64,000 nucleotides of DNA from Glutamicibacter sp. JC586 (lineage in GTDB: Bacteria > Actinomycetota > Actinomycetes > Actinomycetales > Micrococcaceae), in NCBI RefSeq assembly GCF_009805585.1, contig NZ_VHIN01000002.1, forward strand, positions 558,001 to 622,000. The letters are read 5' to 3'. Below, piece by piece: positions 1-8,424 of this stretch (positions are counted from its first letter, which is position 1; each line of letters begins with the position of its first letter). The notes under the pieces are model-generated. The model did no database searches. It saw only the letters and a program-made list of their open reading frames with translations, and had not been told where the DNA came from. Both the position numbers and the translations under genes were made by a program.

Positions 1-2
1 AG

Positions 3-374
3 ATGATTGATGAGATCCTGGACCAGGTAGCCACGGTTGCTGGTAATCCATTCAGCGTCCCCACCCACACTCCAGTGGAGTTGGTGGATAATGATCCGCT
101 CGAAGAGGTCGTTGAATCTTTCCGCGCAGGTACCATGAACCTTGGCTGGGATGCCACAGTTGCTCAGGTGGTGCTGGAAGCCTACTCACTGGTTGAGGAC
201 GATTCCGATGAGAACCCTGATGCGGTGATGCGGGTTCGCATGCCCGTCGGTACCGCGCGTGCTTTTGCCATGCGAACCCATGAAATTGTCGCCGCGGGCC
301 GTCCGGTCTGTTCAAGCTGTGGCTACCCGATGGACCCTGACGGCCACCAGTGCCAGGGCCCGGAACTTTCATGA
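3..374 (+). CDS. DUF3090 family protein (5' end outside window)
   Basis: This is the C-terminal 123 residues of a DUF3090 protein, a conserved actinobacterial family of unknown biochemical role that is normally about 190-200 residues long. The true start is therefore upstream of the window. The visible part has the acidic mid-region and the C-terminal CSSCGYPMDPDGHQC, a likely zinc-binding cysteine/histidine knuckle. Its stop codon overlaps the ATG of the next gene (ATGA at 371-374), so the two are translationally coupled. The coupling fits the usual DUF3090-SCO1664 pairing. Confidence 0.85.
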   Translation: MIDEILDQVATVAGNPFSVPTHTPVELVDNDPLEEVVESFRAGTMNLGWDATVAQVVLEAYSLVEDDSDENPDAVMRVRMPVGTARAFAMRTHEIVAAGRPVCSSCGYPMDPDGHQCQGPELS

Positions 375-1138
375 CCACGGTTGATCTGCTCCCCGGTGAT
401 TTGGAGCTGACTGGTCGAATCACCACAGCTTCCAACGCCACCTTCTTGGGTACCATCGGTGAGCAAAGCGTTGTCTACAAACCGGTCAAGGGCGAAAAAC
501 CACTCTGGGATTTCCCGCATCAGACTCTAGCTAACCGCGAGGTGGCTGCGTACTTGGTGTCGCAAGCGCTGGGCTGGAACATTGTTCCTCGTTCTTGGCT
601 ACGTGATGGCCCATTCGGTACTGGTATGGTCCAGTTATGGCAGGACGTTGATATCAACCAGCACCCGGTTGACCTCGTCATGACCAAAGATGCGCCGAGC
701 AGCGGATGGAAGAACGTGCTAACCGGCGAAGACGAGAATGGACAAGAAGTCAGCCTGCTCCACGAAGACACCGAGCAACTGCGACGCATGGCAGTCTTTG
801 ACGTTCTGGTAAACAACGCTGACCGCAAAGGCGACCATGTTCTGGCCATGGAAGACGGCCACCGTTTCGGTGTAGATCACGGATTATGCTTCCATGAGGA
901 GCACAAGCTGCGTACGGTGTTATGGGGCTGGATAGGCCAGCCGCTCATGGAGGAAGAACTCCAAGAAATTGACCGCCTAGTAGAGGCCCTGAATTCGACC
1001 CTTGGCACAGAACTCGCCGAACTACTCAGCGAGCCAGAGATCCAGGCATTCGCCACACGCTGTCAGGTGTTGCGAGGTGAAGGACATTTCCCCGCCCACA
1101 GTGGTGATATGCCCGCAGTACCGTGGCCACTGTTCTAG
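371..1138 (+). CDS. SCO1664 family protein (PI3/4-kinase-like fold)
   Basis: This 255-residue protein belongs to the SCO1664 family, annotated as related to phosphatidylinositol 3/4-kinase catalytic domains. The substrate is unknown. Kinase-like segments visible are SVVYKPVKGEKPLWDFP near the N-terminus (nucleotide-binding lysine region), VFDVLVNNADRKGDHVL (catalytic loop, with N and D) and FGVDHGLCFHEEHKLRTVLWGW (metal-binding D). I chose ATG 371, which overlaps the preceding stop, over GTG 350. In many actinobacteria this pair is followed by mshC; here the next gene is an opposite-strand acetyltransferase. Confidence 0.85.
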   Translation: MTTVDLLPGDLELTGRITTASNATFLGTIGEQSVVYKPVKGEKPLWDFPHQTLANREVAAYLVSQALGWNIVPRSWLRDGPFGTGMVQLWQDVDINQHPVDLVMTKDAPSSGWKNVLTGEDENGQEVSLLHEDTEQLRRMAVFDVLVNNADRKGDHVLAMEDGHRFGVDHGLCFHEEHKLRTVLWGWIGQPLMEEELQEIDRLVEALNSTLGTELAELLSEPEIQAFATRCQVLRGEGHFPAHSGDMPAVPWPLF

Positions 1139-1158
1139 TGCAACAGTGAGCGTCCGCG

Positions 1159-1665
1159 TTATTCTTCACTAAGTCTGCGACGCCAGATTCGTGTATGCGC
1201 TGTGACCGCTCCATGCTGATATGGCACCACGTTATTCGTTGGTTCGTAGCCCAACGCGATCCAGAACGGTTCCGCAAATTCGGCATTCGTATCCACGATC
1301 GAAATGCGAAGCCAAACGAAACGTTGTGCTTTGCCTAATTCATGGACAACGTGCTTGTGCAGTCGACGGCCAAGACCTTCGCCGCGGCGGCTCCGGTCGG
1401 TCATGAGTAACCCGATATGAGCTGAGTCCGGCGCCGGCCACCCCTGAATGATGTCAGCGTAAGCAAGCAATTTACCTGCTTCCCATAAACCGAAGCCGAT
1501 TTTTTGCTGTCTCATGGTGTTGGAAGGTAGCGCCGTCAAGGCTTGGGACGCGGCGTCTTTAGCTACCGCAGATCCTTGGATACGCATCGTATAGTCGGCA
1601 TTTGATTCCATCAGTAGTTGGAGAGCTTCAGAGTCGTGAAGAGCGACGGGGCGAAAATGGATCAT
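1159..1665 (-). CDS. GNAT family N-acetyltransferase
   Basis: This 168-residue single-domain GNAT acetyltransferase starts with IHFRPVALHDSEALQLL and carries the acetyl-CoA pyrophosphate loop SRRGEGLGRRLHKHVVHEL (R/Q-x-x-G-x-G/A). It ends in an FAEPFWIALGYEP segment typical of the beta6-beta7 region. Substrate is unknown. Its start overlaps the stop of the methyltransferase at 1662 by four bases, so the two form a minus-strand operon with the methyltransferase first. Confidence 0.85.
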   Translation of the reverse strand: MIHFRPVALHDSEALQLLMESNADYTMRIQGSAVAKDAASQALTALPSNTMRQQKIGFGLWEAGKLLAYADIIQGWPAPDSAHIGLLMTDRSRRGEGLGRRLHKHVVHELGKAQRFVWLRISIVDTNAEFAEPFWIALGYEPTNNVVPYQHGAVTAHTRIWRRRLSEE

Positions 1666-2384
1666 ATTGCTCGTGCTTCAAAAATCATGATGTCTTGGCT
1701 ACCGTCGAACGGTGTCTTGTTCCAGTCGCCCCAAACGGTAGTAACCTCAAACCCGGCGTCGCGTAATCCCTTGCAGACTTGTTGTTGCGTACGGAAAGTG
1801 AGGATCAGTTCTTCTTGTATATGTTCGCCGGTCCTGGTGAACTCAGTAAATGTTTTCAACAACACCCTACCTTCGCCCAGTTCTTCTGTCCTGTTCCACT
1901 CGATCAGTGGACCGAGTGGTGTGTCTATGCTTCGTGGATCTTGCTCATTCCAGGACTCCCACGCCCGTTGTAATGGGTTTCTCGATTCAAAAGCCAGCAA
2001 CGCTCCCTTGGGCATATTTTTGCGAATATCCGCTAAAGTCTGTGCCCAATGTGGGTCTGGAATGTGTTGAGCGACGTTGCCGGTCAGCACCGCAAGATCA
2101 AATAACCCATGTTCCAGAACGCTTGAGTTTCCTTGAACCCAAGACACATTTTCGGCGTATTGACGCTGACGTGCGTAGGCCAACATCGTTGGCGAGGGAT
2201 CAACCCCGAACACTTCCTTGTTTCCAACTGTCAGGGTTACGGTGAGAATTCCGGTTCCGCACCCCAGGTCTAGGATTCGGTGCACGTCTGTCCGGTTCGC
2301 TAACGAACGGTAATAGTCGTGGTCTGCACCATCTGGATTCATGAGGTCGTAGAGGGCGACGATTTTAGGATCGTAGTCAGTCAA
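1662..2384 (-). CDS. Class I SAM-dependent methyltransferase
   Basis: This 240-residue methyltransferase has motif I, ILDLGCGTGILTVTL, followed by VFGVDPSPTMLAYARQR (motif II acidic residue) and FDLAVLTGNVAQHI (motif IV region). The substrate cannot be told from the sequence. It sits 15 bp downstream of the VOC protein on the same strand and overlaps the following GNAT gene, so 2804 to 1159 looks like one three-gene transcript of small-molecule-modifying enzymes. Confidence 0.88.
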   Translation of the reverse strand: MTDYDPKIVALYDLMNPDGADHDYYRSLANRTDVHRILDLGCGTGILTVTLTVGNKEVFGVDPSPTMLAYARQRQYAENVSWVQGNSSVLEHGLFDLAVLTGNVAQHIPDPHWAQTLADIRKNMPKGALLAFESRNPLQRAWESWNEQDPRSIDTPLGPLIEWNRTEELGEGRVLLKTFTEFTRTGEHIQEELILTFRTQQQVCKGLRDAGFEVTTVWGDWNKTPFDGSQDIMIFEARAI

Positions 2385-2399
2385 TGTTCCTCCTAGGAA

Positions 2400-2789
2400 C
2401 TAGAGATGATCCGGAGTCATGATCTCGATCCGATTACCAAAACCGTCCCGGGCATGGAATCGAACAAATCCTTCAAAGGTATCCCGTTCCGCCCAAGAGA
2501 TTTCATACCCGCCATCCTGGATCCGTTGCGCCACCGCTTCCAGCTCAGTTATCGACTCGCAAACCAACCCAGGATGAGCCTTACGAGCCGCCCGAAATGG
2601 CTCATCAATGCCGAGGTGGATCTCGGCAATGACCGTGTCCCCGTCAAAGGCGCGGAACCAGCAGCCACCGCGCCCTTTCAGGGCCGCAGGTTTGGCCACT
2701 TCTTTGAGGCCAAGAGCTAGCGAATAGAATCGGTGCGCTTCTGCTTCCTCACCTCTGGGCATAGAAAGCTGAACGTGGTGAAGCTCCAT
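2400..2789 (-). CDS. VOC (glyoxalase/bleomycin-resistance fold) protein
   Basis: This is a small vicinal-oxygen-chelate protein of about 129 residues. It has the N-terminal beta strand MELHHVQLSMPRG, a central GGCWFRAFDGDTVIAEIHLGI and the C-terminal FHARDGFGNRIEIMTPDHL strand with the E of the metal site. Members include lactoylglutathione lyases, dioxygenases and drug-binding proteins; function here is unassigned. I favour the internal ATG at 2789 (MELHHV) because the fold begins there. ATG 2804 would add five residues. Confidence 0.8.
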   Translation of the reverse strand: MELHHVQLSMPRGEEAEAHRFYSLALGLKEVAKPAALKGRGGCWFRAFDGDTVIAEIHLGIDEPFRAARKAHPGLVCESITELEAVAQRIQDGGYEISWAERDTFEGFVRFHARDGFGNRIEIMTPDHL

Positions 2790-2901
2790 TATGCTCTCCT
2801 TCAATGATCAGTTAAGGCTCAATCTAGCAGTCCTTGATCTTGAACATTTTTGCTGCGCACGATCCATCACAAATCGTCGGCTTCTGGGGCAGAATGAAAT
2901 C

Positions 2902-3405
2902 ATGAACGCTCATGATGTATTTGCTGATTTCATTCAACGTCCCATCGACGCTACCGGGTATCTCCCCAGCCTAGAACCAGAACAGTTGAATGCTCACCCT
3001 GCAGGTCACCCAAACTCTGTGGCCTGGTTGCTGTGGCACACCGGTCGTGAGATCGACGTGCAGCTCTCGGACCTATCGGGCAAACCGCAAGTTTGGGAAG
3101 AATTCCGGGACCGCTTTGAACTAGGCGAGTTAGGAGAATCCGTAGGCTACGGTCATACCAGTGAACAGGCCGAACAGATCAAGGTTGACGACCAGAAGCT
3201 ACTGATGGACTACGTTAATTCTTCCGTCCGGGCCCTGGGCGAATACGTCGCTTCCCTTTCCGAACAGGATCTCGATGTAGTCATCGATGATCGGTGGGAA
3301 ACTCCTGTAACCCGCGGAGTTCGCTTGGTTTCCATCGTTGATGACGCCACCCAACATATCGGCCAGGCCGCCTATGCAGCCGGAGCAATCTTGGCTTCGA
3401 GGTAG
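2902..3405 (+). CDS. DinB/DUF664 protein, probable mycothiol transferase
   Basis: This 167-residue four-helix DinB-like protein has the characteristic HPNSVAWLLWHTGREIDVQLSDL and a C-terminal VDDATQHIGQAAYAAG helix. The three metal-ligand histidines (WHTGR, QHIGQ and the N-terminal region) fit the mycothiol-S-transferase/DUF664 group, which conjugates the actinobacterial thiol mycothiol to small electrophiles. That assignment is by family, not shown here. I use ATG 2902, where the domain starts, rather than ATG 2791 upstream. It is transcribed divergently from the VOC gene. Confidence 0.8.
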   Translation: MNAHDVFADFIQRPIDATGYLPSLEPEQLNAHPAGHPNSVAWLLWHTGREIDVQLSDLSGKPQVWEEFRDRFELGELGESVGYGHTSEQAEQIKVDDQKLLMDYVNSSVRALGEYVASLSEQDLDVVIDDRWETPVTRGVRLVSIVDDATQHIGQAAYAAGAILASR

Positions 3406-3436
3406 TTAAAAATCAGGCGCCAAGGAATCGGGCTCC

Positions 3437-3625
3437 CTATGGCTCTACGCGAACGTTCTTGGCCAGAGTCTTAAAACGAACACCGTCGTCCTGTTGAACA
3501 GTGATCGTCACTGCGCCCGTCTTACTGATGTTCTTATCCGCCGCAATTCCCGACTTCCCCTTATGAGTTCCGGCAATAACCGTGCAGCGCTGACCATTAG
3601 CTACTTCGAGCGTGTTCTCGTCCAT
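3437..3625 (-). CDS. Small KOW-motif protein
   Basis: This 62-residue protein is almost entirely a KOW motif: NGQRCTVIAGTHKGKSGIAADKNISKTGAVTITVQQ. KOW domains bind RNA in ribosomal L24/L26 and NusG/Spt5. Here the domain stands alone without a NusG NGN domain, so a small RNA- or ribosome-associated protein is possible but unproven. It lies 9 bp downstream of the tandem-GNAT gene on the same strand and is probably co-transcribed with it. Confidence 0.65.
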   Translation of the reverse strand: MDENTLEVANGQRCTVIAGTHKGKSGIAADKNISKTGAVTITVQQDDGVRFKTLAKNVRVEP

Positions 3626-3634
3626 GGCTCTATC

Positions 3635-4681
3635 CTATTTCAGCGCCTTGACCATAATCAGGCATGGCGTACTTTCTCCCCAGATTTCGGTTTCTTCCAA
3701 CGCCAAAAATCCACAGCGCTCATAAAAGTGTCGTGTTCTGGCATATCCTGCGTCAGGATGTGAAGCACCAAGCGTTTTTACCTCCAGCAAACGCACTGCC
3801 CTCGCACGGGCATCGGCTTCTATGGCTTTGATCATCGCGGTGCCCACTCCCCGACCCTGCGCGCCGCGTTCAACAACCATCAAATGAATTTCTGCCGCAT
3901 GCGGGAAATGACGATCAATCAAAGTCACCCCAATGACGCGCCCCGCGTCGTCGCGTACAGACCATGTTTCTTTGGTTTTGGCTGCTTGAATATATTCTTC
4001 ATTCGCCTCGGGCTGGCCGAACCATTCGGGGACTGACGCCAATAAATTCGCAACTTCAACCGGGATTTGTTCATCTCTTTCAGCTTGAAGTTTCGAGTCA
4101 CCTAAACCCATGGTGTTTCTCGACTGCCAGTCACTGCGCAGTAGGCCGTAGACCCACGAGTCGGAGGTAACCAGGTTGACCGTGCAGTCCTGCCGCAATG
4201 TTCCTTCGCGTTGAAAACCCAGCTTTTGAAGTACGCGTACTGAGGCGGCATTCCTCGTGTCGACTTCGGCTTGAACACGATTCAGGTCGAGCGTTTCAAA
4301 AGCCCATGCCAACAGGCTTTGGGCGGCTTCTGTGGCATAGCCTTGACCCCAGGATCGTTCAGTGAGGCAGTACCCCAAAGAGGCACTACGGAATTCTGGA
4401 TTCCACGAGTTGAATGTGCACCATCCCAGGAACGCTCCGTCCGAGTTTCGTTCAATCACCACTCGGATGCCGGTTCCCTCACGTTCTCGGCGCAAGTTGC
4501 CGTCCATGAACCGCGCGATAGCCGACCGATCTGTCCACGGCGGACTGTCCCAAAATTCAAGGACCTTGGCATCACTCTGAAGCTCAAACAGATCCTGAGC
4601 ATCGGACTGTTCGAAAGGCCGCAGCGTGAGCCTTGGTGTATGAAGCGTCGGGGCGCGCCATGCATTACTGAGCTGGGTCAT
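3635..4681 (-). CDS. Tandem GNAT acetyltransferase (two fused domains)
   Basis: This 348-residue protein contains two complete GNAT domains. Residues about 10-185 are a RimJ/RimL-type domain (TPRLTLRPFEQSDAQDLF, RSWGQGYATEAAQSLLAWAF, ASVRVLQKLGFQREG). Residues about 200-348 are a second, differently typed domain (AEIHLMVVERGAQGRGVGTAMIKAIEADA, HFYERCGFLALEE). The linker at about 185-205 is polar. The reading frame is continuous across both, so it is a natural fusion. Substrates are unknown. It is followed by the KOW gene. Confidence 0.85.
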   Translation of the reverse strand: MTQLSNAWRAPTLHTPRLTLRPFEQSDAQDLFELQSDAKVLEFWDSPPWTDRSAIARFMDGNLRREREGTGIRVVIERNSDGAFLGWCTFNSWNPEFRSASLGYCLTERSWGQGYATEAAQSLLAWAFETLDLNRVQAEVDTRNAASVRVLQKLGFQREGTLRQDCTVNLVTSDSWVYGLLRSDWQSRNTMGLGDSKLQAERDEQIPVEVANLLASVPEWFGQPEANEEYIQAAKTKETWSVRDDAGRVIGVTLIDRHFPHAAEIHLMVVERGAQGRGVGTAMIKAIEADARARAVRLLEVKTLGASHPDAGYARTRHFYERCGFLALEETEIWGESTPCLIMVKALK

Positions 4682-4708
4682 GACTGCATCATGCCACGTT
4701 CGGCAAGA

Positions 4709-6013
4709 TTAGTCAGTGAGGATTGTTCTCGCCGACGGGATAAAAACGGTAGCGATGGCGCCGGAGTCACCAGGAGCGTTCGAAAGCTGCAGTGTTCCGC
4801 CGAATCGTGTGAGTGTTCGCTGGGTAATGGCCAGCCCAAGCCCCGTTCCGGCAACATCTTGTCCGGCTTCCCGATGGAAGGGATCCACGACCCTTTCCGG
4901 CTGGCGGAGACCAGGCCCATGGTCAATAACGTCAACGCGGGTTCCGTCAGCTTCACGAGCCGCCCGCACAAAAATCGGCCCAGCATGACCTGCATACAGC
5001 ACTGCGTTGCGCACCAAATTCTGTAGCACGATTTGCATCCCTGATTCCGGAACCAAGTCCGCTGCCGCATCCTCGATTTCCCAAGCCAGGTCGGCCCCGG
5101 TGCTCAGTTCCAGATCCATGAGATTACTGGCCACAACGCGAGCCACTTGTTCCAAAGGGACCAAGGGGTCATCGGGGGCCGTGGCATCTGAGAGAACGAG
5201 GAGTTGATCGCATAAAGAGCGCAACCTCGCCAGTCCGTCACGCAGGGCATTCTCGCGGTGCTCACGCTGTTCGATGGTTTTGGCTGAGATCAGGTGCTCT
5301 GCTTGAAGTGATACCGCGGTGACTGGAGTTCGTAGTTCGTGGGCGGCCTCCGCGGCAAATCGTCGTTGCCCCTCGAGGACTTCGGCAGCTCGTTGATGAT
5401 GGGCATCGAGGGCTTGAACAAATCCGGCGAGTTCCGCCGGAATTCGCATAGGTGGCAAGGGGTCCAACGACCCATCATCACGTCGTTCGAATTCGCGGCG
5501 CAGTATCTTCAGCGGCTTGAGCCCCCACATAATCACCAGCCACGCGGCCAGGATCAACAGTGGTGCCCCTAGGACAATCGGGATCACCGTAGAAATCATG
5601 GTCTCGTGCACCGCATCATCGCGCACGGCGATTGGCTGAAGCACCGCGATACGACGTGAATCGCTAAGGGTCCGAACTATCGCTCGCTGCTGCTGTTGAC
5701 CTGCTTCAATGGTGGAAAGACCATCGGAAACTGGTCCTTGAAGTCCTTTGGGCCCATTGGTCCCGTTCAACGCGATCACGTCTAGACCGGAAGCATTCTG
5801 CACGTTGGTGGGCTGTGAGAAGGAGAATTCGTCGCTACGACTATCCACAATCTCGGCAAAGCCGATGAGCAAACTATCTTGGGCTTCTGTAGCTTCGGTC
5901 AAGGCTCGCTGGTAGGCCCAAAAAGTGGTTGCCGCCGTGGCCAACAAGACCAGCACCACCAGTGCAGCTGCGAGCCTAAACTGTAGCGAGGCCGTGCGCT
6001 GATGAGTGCTCAT
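4709..6013 (-). CDS. Sensor histidine kinase
   Basis: This 434-residue membrane histidine kinase has an N-terminal TM helix (FRLAAALVVLVLLATAATTFWAYQRAL), an extracytoplasmic loop of about 110 residues, a second TM (IPIVLGAPLLILAAWLVIMWGL) and a HisKA box with phospho-acceptor H in AAEAAHELRTPVTAVS. The HATPase_c domain has N (VLQNLVRNAVLYAG), G1 (DVIDHGPGLRQPE) and G2 (AGTGLGLAITQ) boxes. Its ATG overlaps the stop of the response regulator (ATGA at 6010-6013), so the pair is one operon. The stimulus is unknown. Confidence 0.92.
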   Translation of the reverse strand: MSTHQRTASLQFRLAAALVVLVLLATAATTFWAYQRALTEATEAQDSLLIGFAEIVDSRSDEFSFSQPTNVQNASGLDVIALNGTNGPKGLQGPVSDGLSTIEAGQQQQRAIVRTLSDSRRIAVLQPIAVRDDAVHETMISTVIPIVLGAPLLILAAWLVIMWGLKPLKILRREFERRDDGSLDPLPPMRIPAELAGFVQALDAHHQRAAEVLEGQRRFAAEAAHELRTPVTAVSLQAEHLISAKTIEQREHRENALRDGLARLRSLCDQLLVLSDATAPDDPLVPLEQVARVVASNLMDLELSTGADLAWEIEDAAADLVPESGMQIVLQNLVRNAVLYAGHAGPIFVRAAREADGTRVDVIDHGPGLRQPERVVDPFHREAGQDVAGTGLGLAITQRTLTRFGGTLQLSNAPGDSGAIATVFIPSARTILTD

Positions 6014-6681
6014 TGTCCCCTCGGAATCATCCAGCCCAAGCCGCGAACGTTTCGTATGACCTCGGCACCAAGTTTTGTACGCAGCCGCTTGATCAAAAAG
6101 TCGATGGCATTAGATTCAATCTCGATGTCGCTTTCATACACTCGCGATTCAAGTTGTCCCCGTGAGAGGACCACACCTGGGTGCATCATGAGCGACCTGA
6201 GTAGGGCGAGCTCGCGGCGAGTAAGCTCCACGGGTGTTCCTGATGGGCTGGTGGCCAACGCCGAGGCTTCGTCGAGGCTGATATTGCCGGCTTTGAGCTG
6301 CACGGAATTATGGGGTGTTCCCCGCCTTCCGACCGCGCTCAGTCGTGCGCGCAGTTCTTCATAGGCGAATGGTTTCACCAGGTAGTCATCCGCTCCAGCA
6401 TCGAGTCCAGTAACCTTTTGCTCGACCGTGCCTCGTGCGGTCATGACGATAACTGCTGGTCCACCCTCCGCTTGCTCGGCGCGGAGGGTCTGCAGCACCT
6501 GAATTCCATCGATATCAGGCAAACCCAAGTCCAGCAGGACCACATCAAAATCGCCGAGGCGAGCGTATTGCTGTGCCGAGGCACCGTCGCTGACCACTTC
6601 CACGACGTGGGAGTCATCGCTCAGCCGTTGTGCCAGCACGGAGGCAATCATCGTGTCATCCTCAGCCATCAGGATCCTCAT
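6010..6681 (-). CDS. Response regulator, OmpR/PhoB family
   Basis: This 223-residue regulator has a receiver domain (MRILMAEDDTMI acidic pocket, VVLLDLGLPDIDG with the phospho-accepting Asp, VIVMTARG, and YLVKPF with the conserved Lys). The winged-helix DNA-binding domain is at about 125-223 (ELTRREL...AIDFLIKRLRTKLGAEVIRNVRGLGWMI). I chose the start at MRILMAEDD (6681); the 12 extra residues from 6717 precede the receiver fold. It is translated ahead of, and overlaps, the kinase gene. It lies 55 bp downstream of the COG4705-type gene and may share its transcript. Confidence 0.92.
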   Translation of the reverse strand: MRILMAEDDTMIASVLAQRLSDDSHVVEVVSDGASAQQYARLGDFDVVLLDLGLPDIDGIQVLQTLRAEQAEGGPAVIVMTARGTVEQKVTGLDAGADDYLVKPFAYEELRARLSAVGRRGTPHNSVQLKAGNISLDEASALATSPSGTPVELTRRELALLRSLMMHPGVVLSRGQLESRVYESDIEIESNAIDFLIKRLRTKLGAEVIRNVRGLGWMIPRGQ

Positions 6682-6736
6682 AGTTGCCTTTCTCGATAAC
6701 TCGTCAAGATCAATCATGGGATACTGTTTGGCGAAA

Positions 6737-7972
6737 TCACAATGATGCTAGCAACGACTGCAAATGTTGCGCGGCCTTCAAGCTTGAGGCCTGATCTGGA
6801 TTGTTAGCGCGCAAGGCGGTCAGCTCCTCATCGATGGCCTTGTCCAAAGTGCCCCAGTCAGATGGTGAGCGAGGCTTAAGCCCGGCTTCCGCGCTGTCCC
6901 ACGCAGTTTCCAAATCCTTCACGCGCGTCTTGCCACCGGCGAGATCCCCCGCTTTGACTTTGGCAGTGACATCATCATTGATTTGGGCAAAGCTGGAAAG
7001 ATCTCCCAGCGGTCCGTGGCTGGCCTTCGACGACGAGGCATTGGCCGCATTAGCTGGTGCGTGAGCGACTTGAACCGCCGTGATCGAGCCTGCAGCGATG
7101 ATGATTGCTAGTGCCCCGGCACCTGCCCAGAGCAAGTCACGAACCTTTCCTCCATGAGCTTTCTGGCCTTTGACCAATACCCCGTGACGGTTCACCAAGA
7201 GCTGTTCGCGAATCACCAGCACGATGATCACGACCAGGAAGAGGATGCTGGTTGCTTGAGCACCCAGCCCCATGCCACCGTAGCTTCGATCTTGCGTCAA
7301 TAGGTCACCGATTGAAGCGCCCAACGGACGGGTGAGCACGTAGGCAATCCAGAATGCAGCCACGGTAGAAACACCAATTCGCGTGGCCAGGCCGCTGAGG
7401 ATAATGAGAACTGCAAAGATGACCGATCCCCACATGAATCCCAAGCCTAGGGCTTCGGTGGCCAAATCGCCGGCAGCAGTACCTAGGGCAAAGGCGGTCA
7501 AGATTGCTGCCCAGTAGAAGGCCTCACGACGGAATGTATCAATCGAAGTAATGGCCAAGGTTCGTTCCTGGAGGTACCACGCGGTGAATACGACGATGAG
7601 CAGAACGCTGAAGACTGCTGTAGAAACGTAGAGGCTGACTCCTAATGTGTCGGTGAAGAAGTCAGTGATTTGGGTGCCGACGATGCTCACGAGCACCACG
7701 GTGAGCCAGTAGATCCACGGAGTGTATTGCCGAGTGCGGAATTGAATGACCAGTGCCACTGCAAGCAAGAAGACCATCATGCCGGTGGTCACTATAGAAC
7801 CGAGTCCAACGTTGACTGCGAGGTAGTCGGCAAACGTCTCGCCAACAGTGGTGGACAAGATCTTGATGATCCAGAAGGTTGCGGTAATGACCGGGACCTT
7901 CATCCACCGAGAATTCCCTTGGCTCAATAAGCCTTGCCGAGTTGGACCTTCAACGGGATAAGCCATGCTCAT
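6737..7972 (-). CDS. COG4705-type multi-pass membrane protein
   Basis: This 411-residue integral membrane protein carries about 10 hydrophobic segments in its first 260 residues. They include two repeated units beginning with W(I/A)xKxL(S/A)T.xGE/DxxAD (KILSTTVGETFADYLA; LTRPLGASIGDLLT), typical of COG4705 membrane proteins. A further TM (LLWAGAGALAIIIAAGSITAVQVAHAP) leads into a helical C-terminal domain of about 110 residues that is likely extracytoplasmic. AGGAGC lies just before ATG 7972. It is upstream of the two-component genes on the same strand, so it may be part of the signal or the response. Transport substrate is unknown. Confidence 0.75.
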   Translation of the reverse strand: MSMAYPVEGPTRQGLLSQGNSRWMKVPVITATFWIIKILSTTVGETFADYLAVNVGLGSIVTTGMMVFLLAVALVIQFRTRQYTPWIYWLTVVLVSIVGTQITDFFTDTLGVSLYVSTAVFSVLLIVVFTAWYLQERTLAITSIDTFRREAFYWAAILTAFALGTAAGDLATEALGLGFMWGSVIFAVLIILSGLATRIGVSTVAAFWIAYVLTRPLGASIGDLLTQDRSYGGMGLGAQATSILFLVVIIVLVIREQLLVNRHGVLVKGQKAHGGKVRDLLWAGAGALAIIIAAGSITAVQVAHAPANAANASSSKASHGPLGDLSSFAQINDDVTAKVKAGDLAGGKTRVKDLETAWDSAEAGLKPRSPSDWGTLDKAIDEELTALRANNPDQASSLKAAQHLQSLLASL

Positions 7973-8039
7973 CTGTTGCTCCTTTGTGAAAATCGGTCGG
8001 CTTTCGCCGCTCTCGCACTAGTGTGCCGATACTAAATGA

Positions 8040-8329
8040 GCTGAAAATGAGCTGACTCGAAATGCGCTGGGCCCGGTGGCATTCGACCATGTGCACCATG
8101 GCCTCAGCATTGAGCTCAGCCGTTGGCCGTGTCGCAAAGGCGCTCGCACAGGAGTACCCCATTCGGCCCTGCACTTTGGCCCATCTTCGCTGGTCGGGAG
8201 ACAACAGTTTGAGCTACGCGTCGAGATTCCAACTGACGAAACGAACTGAACTACGAAGTCGTGATCGAAGCCGCTGCCATTGACGACATCGCCCCTAATG
8301 GCAGTATCGGCGGACGAGTCGCTTCCTAG
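8040..8329 (+). pseudogene. Possible decayed gene between COG4705 and SRPBCC genes
   Basis: The 450 bp gap 7973-8424 has no intact gene. On the plus strand, an open stretch without a start codon runs 8040-8249 and reads like protein (ENELTRNALGPVAFDHVHHG...RQQFELRVEIPTDE). The protein-like reading appears to continue in another frame (ELNYEVVIEAAAIDDIAPNGSIGG) to a stop at 8327-8329. This would fit an N-terminally truncated, frameshifted remnant. I do not recognise a family, and chance open frames cannot be excluded. Confidence 0.22.
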
Positions 8330-8424
8330 CCTTGAGCGAATCGGCCGGATGGAACATGTCACCCAAAAATGGTGACCACGATGAGTCACAAAATGTCTGA
8401 ACCGTCGGAACTCACAGCGATACG

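Noticed and set aside
5400-5450. GAGTTCCGCCGGAATTCG in the kinase gene as a repeat-array core
   Set aside because: It is inside conserved coding sequence, lacks the N4-spaced CGGAACTC arm and has no module boundary.
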